64,000 nucleotides of DNA, taken from the NCBI GenBank assembly GCA_050291935.1, contig JBNKKR010000003.1, positions 1-64,000 on the forward strand, given 5' to 3'. The DNA comes from Desulfocapsa sp050291935. Its GTDB lineage: Bacteria > Desulfobacterota > Desulfobulbia > Desulfobulbales > Desulfocapsaceae. Under the pieces are notes generated by a model. That model was not told the DNA's origin, ran no database searches, and saw only the letters and a list, made by a program, of their open reading frames with translations. Below are positions 60,111 through 64,000 of the stretch, one piece after another (the stretch's first letter is position 1; each line of letters opens with the position of its first letter). A program made the position numbers and the translations under genes.

Positions 60111-62210
60111 ATGCTACGATTACAAGACATTAAACTGCGGCCTAAGCTTATCGCTTTTTTTCTCTTGGCAGGAATTATCCCCATGGCCTTTATCGGCTGG
60201 CTCTCAGCTCGAAAAACAACTCAAGGACTGATGCAGGCCTCATTCAATCAGCTTGAAGCAGTACGGGAAATCAAAAAATCACAAATTGAATCATTCTTTT
60301 TTGAACGGATGGGGGATATAAAAGTTCTGGCAGACAGTCCCTATGTCTTGCAAGCCTTTAGAGAACTTGATGCAGCCTTTGAAGAGGCAGGCGGCGCTCG
60401 TGGTGGAAAATTTAAAGGGCACACCAATGAACGATATGATGCCCCAGAAACATACCGCAAGGTGCATAACAAATATTTTGACACTTTTAAATTCTATATG
60501 GAGCAATATGGCTATTATGATATTTTCTTTATGGATATAGAACATGGTGATACGTCATTTACCGTTACCAAAGAGAGTGATTTTGGTGAACGAGCTGAAG
60601 AAGTCCCCTCCGGCCTCTCCGACGCATGGCGCATTGCAGCCAAGGAGGGTAAAGTCGCCCTTTCGGACACAAAACGGTATCCACCATCAAACAATACGCC
60701 CAACCAATTTGTTGCCGCGCCCATAAAAAAAGATGGACAAGTCGTAGGTGTTGTCGCACTGCAAATTTCTTTGGATGCAGTTAATACCATTATGGGGCAA
60801 CGTGCGGGTATGGGAAAAAGTGGGGAAACGTACCTTGTTGGCAAAGACAAGTTAATGCGCTCTGACTCTTTTCTTGATCCTATTAACCACACCGTAGCTG
60901 CCTCCTTTGCAAAGCCAAGTAGTGGAGAAGTGGACACCGATGCATCAAGGAGCGCCCTGGCAGGGAAAAGTAACAATAAAATTGTTATAGATTACAACGG
61001 GAACCCGGTGCTTTCTTCGTATACTCCGGTTACAATCGGCGATATAACGTGGGCTCTACTTGCAGAAATTGATGTTGCCGAAGTGAAGGAACCAATACAG
61101 GCCCTAAGCCGTAACATTTTTATCGTGGTGCTCATTCTCGGTGCAATGATAGCTGTTTTGGCCTTTTTCATCGCCTCCTGCATAGCCAAACCAATGCTGC
61201 AAAGTGTCGATTTTGCGCATATCATTTCCGGCGGCGACCTAACCCAGCAGTTGGATATTAAGCGAGATGACGAGATTGGCATACTGGCCAACGCCTTAAA
61301 TGAGATGTCCACCAATCTGCGATCCATGTTCCAAAACATTTTTAGCAGTGTTAAAACCTTATCAGAAGCCTCAACGGATCTTTCGGCAATTTCAAATCAA
61401 ATGTCTGCCAATTCTGAACAAACGGCGGGAAAGGTAAAGAGTGTTGCAGCGGCAGCAGAGATGATGAGTGGCAATATGGATTCTGTGGCGGCCGCCTCTG
61501 AAGAGACCTCGGTAAATGTCAACATGGTCTCTTCCGCAACGGAAGAGATGAGTGCCACCATCACTGAAATCGCATCAAATACAGAAAAGACCAAAAACAT
61601 TACCGAATCAGCGGTTAGCCAGTCTAAGAACGCCTCAAAACAGATCAACATGCTAGGGGTAGCAGCTCAAGAAGTTGGCAAGGTCACCGAAACGATAACA
61701 GAGATTTCGGAGCAGACAAACTTGCTTGCACTCAACGCGACCATTGAAGCAGCAAGAGCCGGTGAGGCTGGTAAAGGTTTTGCTGTGGTCGCCAACGAAA
61801 TAAAAGACCTTGCCAAACAAACTTCGGAGGCCACCAGCGAAATTAAAAATAGAATTTCTGCAATCCAGGATGCCACTAATAATTCGGTTACCGAAATCAC
61901 GATGATATCCAAGGTTATTTCCGAGGTAAGTGAAATGATAACCACCGTTGATAAAACGGTGGACGAACAAGCCTCTGCCACCCGAGAAATAGCAGAGAAT
62001 ATATCTCAAGCCTCCCAGGGCATTCAGGAGGTAAATGAAAATGTCGCCCACTCTTCATCCGCCACCAAAGAAGTCGCTGAAGACATAATCGAAGTTGGAC
62101 AAGCAGCCAATGAAATTAGCGCAAGTAGCGTGCTGGTCAACACAAGTGCTGAAAAGCTAAATGAACTGGCTGAGACATTAACTGCAATGGTGAATCAATT
62201 CAAAGTATAG
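60111..62210 (+). CDS. Methyl-accepting chemotaxis protein, dCache type
   Basis: A 699-residue receptor. TM1 is LIAFFLLAGIIPMAFIGWLS. The periplasmic double-Cache domain contains YYDIFFMDIEHGDTSFTVTK, RAGMGKSGETYLVGKDKLMR and SSYTPVTIGDITWALLAEID. TM2 (IFIVVLILGAMIAVLAFFIA) leads to HAMP and the signalling coil (EISEQTNLLALNATIEAARA). GAGGAAAGG precedes the ATG. Paralogue of the receptor at 50689 but with a different membrane-distal part, so a different ligand is likely. Confidence 0.93.
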   Translation: MLRLQDIKLRPKLIAFFLLAGIIPMAFIGWLSARKTTQGLMQASFNQLEAVREIKKSQIESFFFERMGDIKVLADSPYVLQAFRELDAAFEEAGGARGGKFKGHTNERYDAPETYRKVHNKYFDTFKFYMEQYGYYDIFFMDIEHGDTSFTVTKESDFGERAEEVPSGLSDAWRIAAKEGKVALSDTKRYPPSNNTPNQFVAAPIKKDGQVVGVVALQISLDAVNTIMGQRAGMGKSGETYLVGKDKLMRSDSFLDPINHTVAASFAKPSSGEVDTDASRSALAGKSNNKIVIDYNGNPVLSSYTPVTIGDITWALLAEIDVAEVKEPIQALSRNIFIVVLILGAMIAVLAFFIASCIAKPMLQSVDFAHIISGGDLTQQLDIKRDDEIGILANALNEMSTNLRSMFQNIFSSVKTLSEASTDLSAISNQMSANSEQTAGKVKSVAAAAEMMSGNMDSVAAASEETSVNVNMVSSATEEMSATITEIASNTEKTKNITESAVSQSKNASKQINMLGVAAQEVGKVTETITEISEQTNLLALNATIEAARAGEAGKGFAVVANEIKDLAKQTSEATSEIKNRISAIQDATNNSVTEITMISKVISEVSEMITTVDKTVDEQASATREIAENISQASQGIQEVNENVAHSSSATKEVAEDIIEVGQAANEISASSVLVNTSAEKLNELAETLTAMVNQFKV

Positions 62211-62383
62211 CACCTGGGGGCTACTATGTTTTATGGCATAGGTTGCACCCGTAAAAAAAGGCTGGCAATTGTTTCCACGTTGAATGATCCCAATGAAAAT
62301 GGTAGAGAGGAGGAAAGCATCAAATCTCTACCCTTTTCAGGCACCCTCTCTGTACATTATGGACTGCTGGGTGAAAATAATAC

Positions 62384-63289
62384 GTGACCAAAAAACAAAC
62401 ATCTAGCTGGCTATCCTATCTGCTCCTGATATTGACCGTCCTGTTCTGGGCAGGAAACTTTGTGGTCGGGCGGGGCATCCGGGAAGTTATCCCTCCGGTG
62501 AGCCTCAACTTCTGGCGCTGGGTGGGTGCTTTTGTGATCCTGTTGCCACTCAGTCTGCCACAGATGAGAAAGCAATCAAAAGAGCTTCGCCGTCACTGGA
62601 GGATAGTATTCCTTCTTTCCATACCATCCGTTACCCTGTTCAACACCCTGATTTACTCCGCGCTGCAATCCACTACGACAATTAATACAGTTCTTATAAC
62701 TGCCACTATACCGGTGATCATAGCCATACTGGTGTGGATTTTCTTTCATGAAACGCTTGGCTTACGCCAGGCAATCGGTGTTGTTGTTTCTTTTGTCGGG
62801 CTTCTTTTTATCCTTTCCCGTGGCGATATACAGGTGATTTTGGGACTTAGCCTGAGCCGAGGTGATCTATGGACCTTGGCAGCCGCCCTTTGCTGGGCCA
62901 CCTATTCGGTATTTTTGCGCAAAAAACCGGCCACGTTACACCCGTTAAGTTTTCTTACCGCCATTACCGGATTTGGCCTATTGACGTCACTGCCCTTCTA
63001 CCTGTGGGAACTCTCCCACAGAGGTGGATTTTCTCTTACTGCTAAAAGCGGTGGCGCCCTTCTCTATATCTGTATCTTCCCCTCCGTTCTTGCCTACCTC
63101 TTCTGGAATAAGGGGGTTGCCGAAGTGGGGGCCAACCGGGCTGGAGTGTTTATCCACCTAATGCCCCTTTTTGCCATCCTCCTCGCCTGCATCTTTCTTG
63201 GGGAACAACTTCACCTCTTCCATTTCTTTGGGATGCTGCTTATTTTCGGAGGTATCCTGATGACGACCCTACCGGCTCAATCCTCGTAG
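62384..63289 (+). CDS. EamA-family drug/metabolite transporter
   Basis: A 301-residue transporter starting at GTG 62384. Two EamA repeats have about ten helices: LLILTVLFWAGNFVVGRGIR and PVSLNFWRWVGAFVILLPLS in the first, GDLWTLAAALCWATYSVFLR in the second, and MPLFAILLACIFLGEQLHLF near the end. It is not closely similar to the other EamA protein of the window. Substrate unknown; no operon partner. Confidence 0.9.
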   Translation: MTKKQTSSWLSYLLLILTVLFWAGNFVVGRGIREVIPPVSLNFWRWVGAFVILLPLSLPQMRKQSKELRRHWRIVFLLSIPSVTLFNTLIYSALQSTTTINTVLITATIPVIIAILVWIFFHETLGLRQAIGVVVSFVGLLFILSRGDIQVILGLSLSRGDLWTLAAALCWATYSVFLRKKPATLHPLSFLTAITGFGLLTSLPFYLWELSHRGGFSLTAKSGGALLYICIFPSVLAYLFWNKGVAEVGANRAGVFIHLMPLFAILLACIFLGEQLHLFHFFGMLLIFGGILMTTLPAQSS

Positions 63290-63350
63290 ACTCGCCTGTT
63301 TCCCACCAGAGCCTATCCATAAAGGCATGACAAGAAATCATTTAATAGCG

Positions 63351-63716
63351 CTACAATACTGATTCGTGTCTCTCATCCCAAACATTAGTAACCTCAATTA
63401 TATTCTCTTTTTTATTTTCACGAAATATATCCGGTTTCGGTCTTGGTAACACATTATCAGTCCCCAGAGAATTAAACCATTCATGGACAGCTTCCTGAGA
63501 AATAAAAACACCTTTATCTAATTTTTTTTCTGCCTCTTCAATAGCTAAATCCAGTGCTTTTTTTCTTCTCTTCTTTTGATCAAAATAGCTTTCCAAAACC
63601 ATACTGGTTAATTGAGAAACTGAGCGTTTAGTAGCTTTCGCTTCTTCTTGCAGTTGTTTTCTTGTGTCAGGTTTAACTCTGATGGAAAGAGGGACAGTTG
63701 TCATAGGCATCTCCAT
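63351..63716 (-). CDS. CopG-family antitoxin without a visible toxin
   Basis: A 121-residue ribbon-helix-helix protein: VPLSIRVKPDTRKQLQEEAK followed by ATKRSVSQLTSMVLESYF. The motif KGVFISQEAVHEWFNSLGTD is shared with antitoxins that normally precede RelE/ParE toxins. Here the EamA gene ends 61 bp downstream on the other strand, leaving no room for a toxin. The C-terminus after PRPKPDIF may be altered by the loss. The start could also be the second ATG (63704). Confidence 0.75.
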   Translation of the reverse strand: MEMPMTTVPLSIRVKPDTRKQLQEEAKATKRSVSQLTSMVLESYFDQKKRRKKALDLAIEEAEKKLDKGVFISQEAVHEWFNSLGTDNVLPRPKPDIFRENKKENIIEVTNVWDERHESVL

Positions 63717-63742
63717 GAAAAAATAGAACGTAACAACATGTA

Positions 63743-63773
63743 TACATTATATGTAAAAGTATACTGAAGTCAA
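63743..63773 (-). promoter_or_regulatory. Promoter and operator of the orphan antitoxin
   Basis: On the minus strand TTGACT (63773-63768) and TATAAT (63751-63746) are 16 bp apart. The -10 box is embedded in TACAT-TAT-ATGTA (63743-63755), a perfect inverted repeat suited to binding by the encoded ribbon-helix-helix protein. Confidence 0.6.
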
Positions 63774-64000
63774 ACGGAATTACAATGGCTGGAAATGTAA
63801 CCACCACACCCAGAGGACATAGTTATGGCTCCCTCGACAGGGTTATTGTCGTAAAGAAAGACACTAAAGGGGCTATTTGATCTCCAATTTATCTATTACC
63901 TTTAAAAAGCAAATAGTAGATAATAGCTCAAAAATGCGCATTTAAGCAGACACATTACTCACTTCCCCTTTATCTCCTGAAGCCGGCTCTGTTTTATCTT

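Noticed and set aside
63785..63880. 31-codon plus frame near the right edge
   Set aside because: No clear ribosome binding site or family; too short to support.
1..64000. CRISPR arrays, tRNA or rRNA genes
   Set aside because: No regularly spaced short repeats and no cloverleaf or rRNA-like segments were recognised. A tRNAscan/Infernal run would be decisive.

Overview
The window looks like chromosome of a Gram-negative, motile, probably anaerobic deltaproteobacterium, most likely related to the Desulfobulbales. This is inferred from gene content (several chemoreceptors, an FmdE protein beside a metal-type ABC importer, DUF2868/DUF3482 genes, a DUF4347 giant adhesin), not from a marker gene. 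No rRNA, tRNA or CRISPR array was recognised.

Layout. (1) 1-3,700 is an accessory patch. It has a truncated copy of a LuxR-type regulator, a VapBC toxin-antitoxin pair bordered by attC-like integron recombination sites, a decayed IS110-family element between 13-bp direct repeats, and the intact paralogue of the LuxR regulator. (2) 4,122-7,089 is an envelope operon: outer-membrane barrel, YiiX-like papain-fold lipoprotein, and HExxH metalloprotease lipoprotein. (3) 7,152-16,092 is mostly housekeeping: DUF4143 ATPase, DUF3482 GTPase with DUF2868 membrane partner, U32 peptidase family protein, EamA transporter, and a split RluA-type pseudouridine synthase. (4) 16,089-29,560 is one minus-strand operon for a 2,222-residue DUF4347/cadherin-like adhesin. 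With it are a sulfotransferase, a TolC lipoprotein, two membrane-fusion proteins and an M50 protease fused to a third adaptor. No ABC ATPase is present. (5) 30,038-34,368 holds an SPFH/NfeD pair, a BrnT/BrnA-like toxin-antitoxin pair and a WYL regulator-GyrI-DUF3795 operon. (6) 34,747-37,074 is a periplasmic sensor plus chemoreceptor. (7) 37,177-41,632 is a metal- or cofactor-type ABC importer with an FmdE protein and a candidate NikR-like operator. (8) 41,863-46,933 has a frameshifted RelE system, a chemoreceptor fused to a complete beta-carbonic anhydrase, a tiny lysine-rich protein and HigBA. (9) 47,001-63,289 is a sensory region: response regulator/kinase, sigma-54 activator, PhnD-type binding protein with a histidine kinase, a large hybrid kinase, two Cache chemoreceptors and an EamA transporter. 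An orphan ribbon-helix-helix antitoxin lies at the right edge.

The most unusual systems are the carbonic anhydrase-chemoreceptor fusion, which suggests direct sensing of CO2/bicarbonate chemistry, and the adhesin operon, whose export machinery lacks the usual type I ATPase and whose substrate lacks visible RTX repeats.
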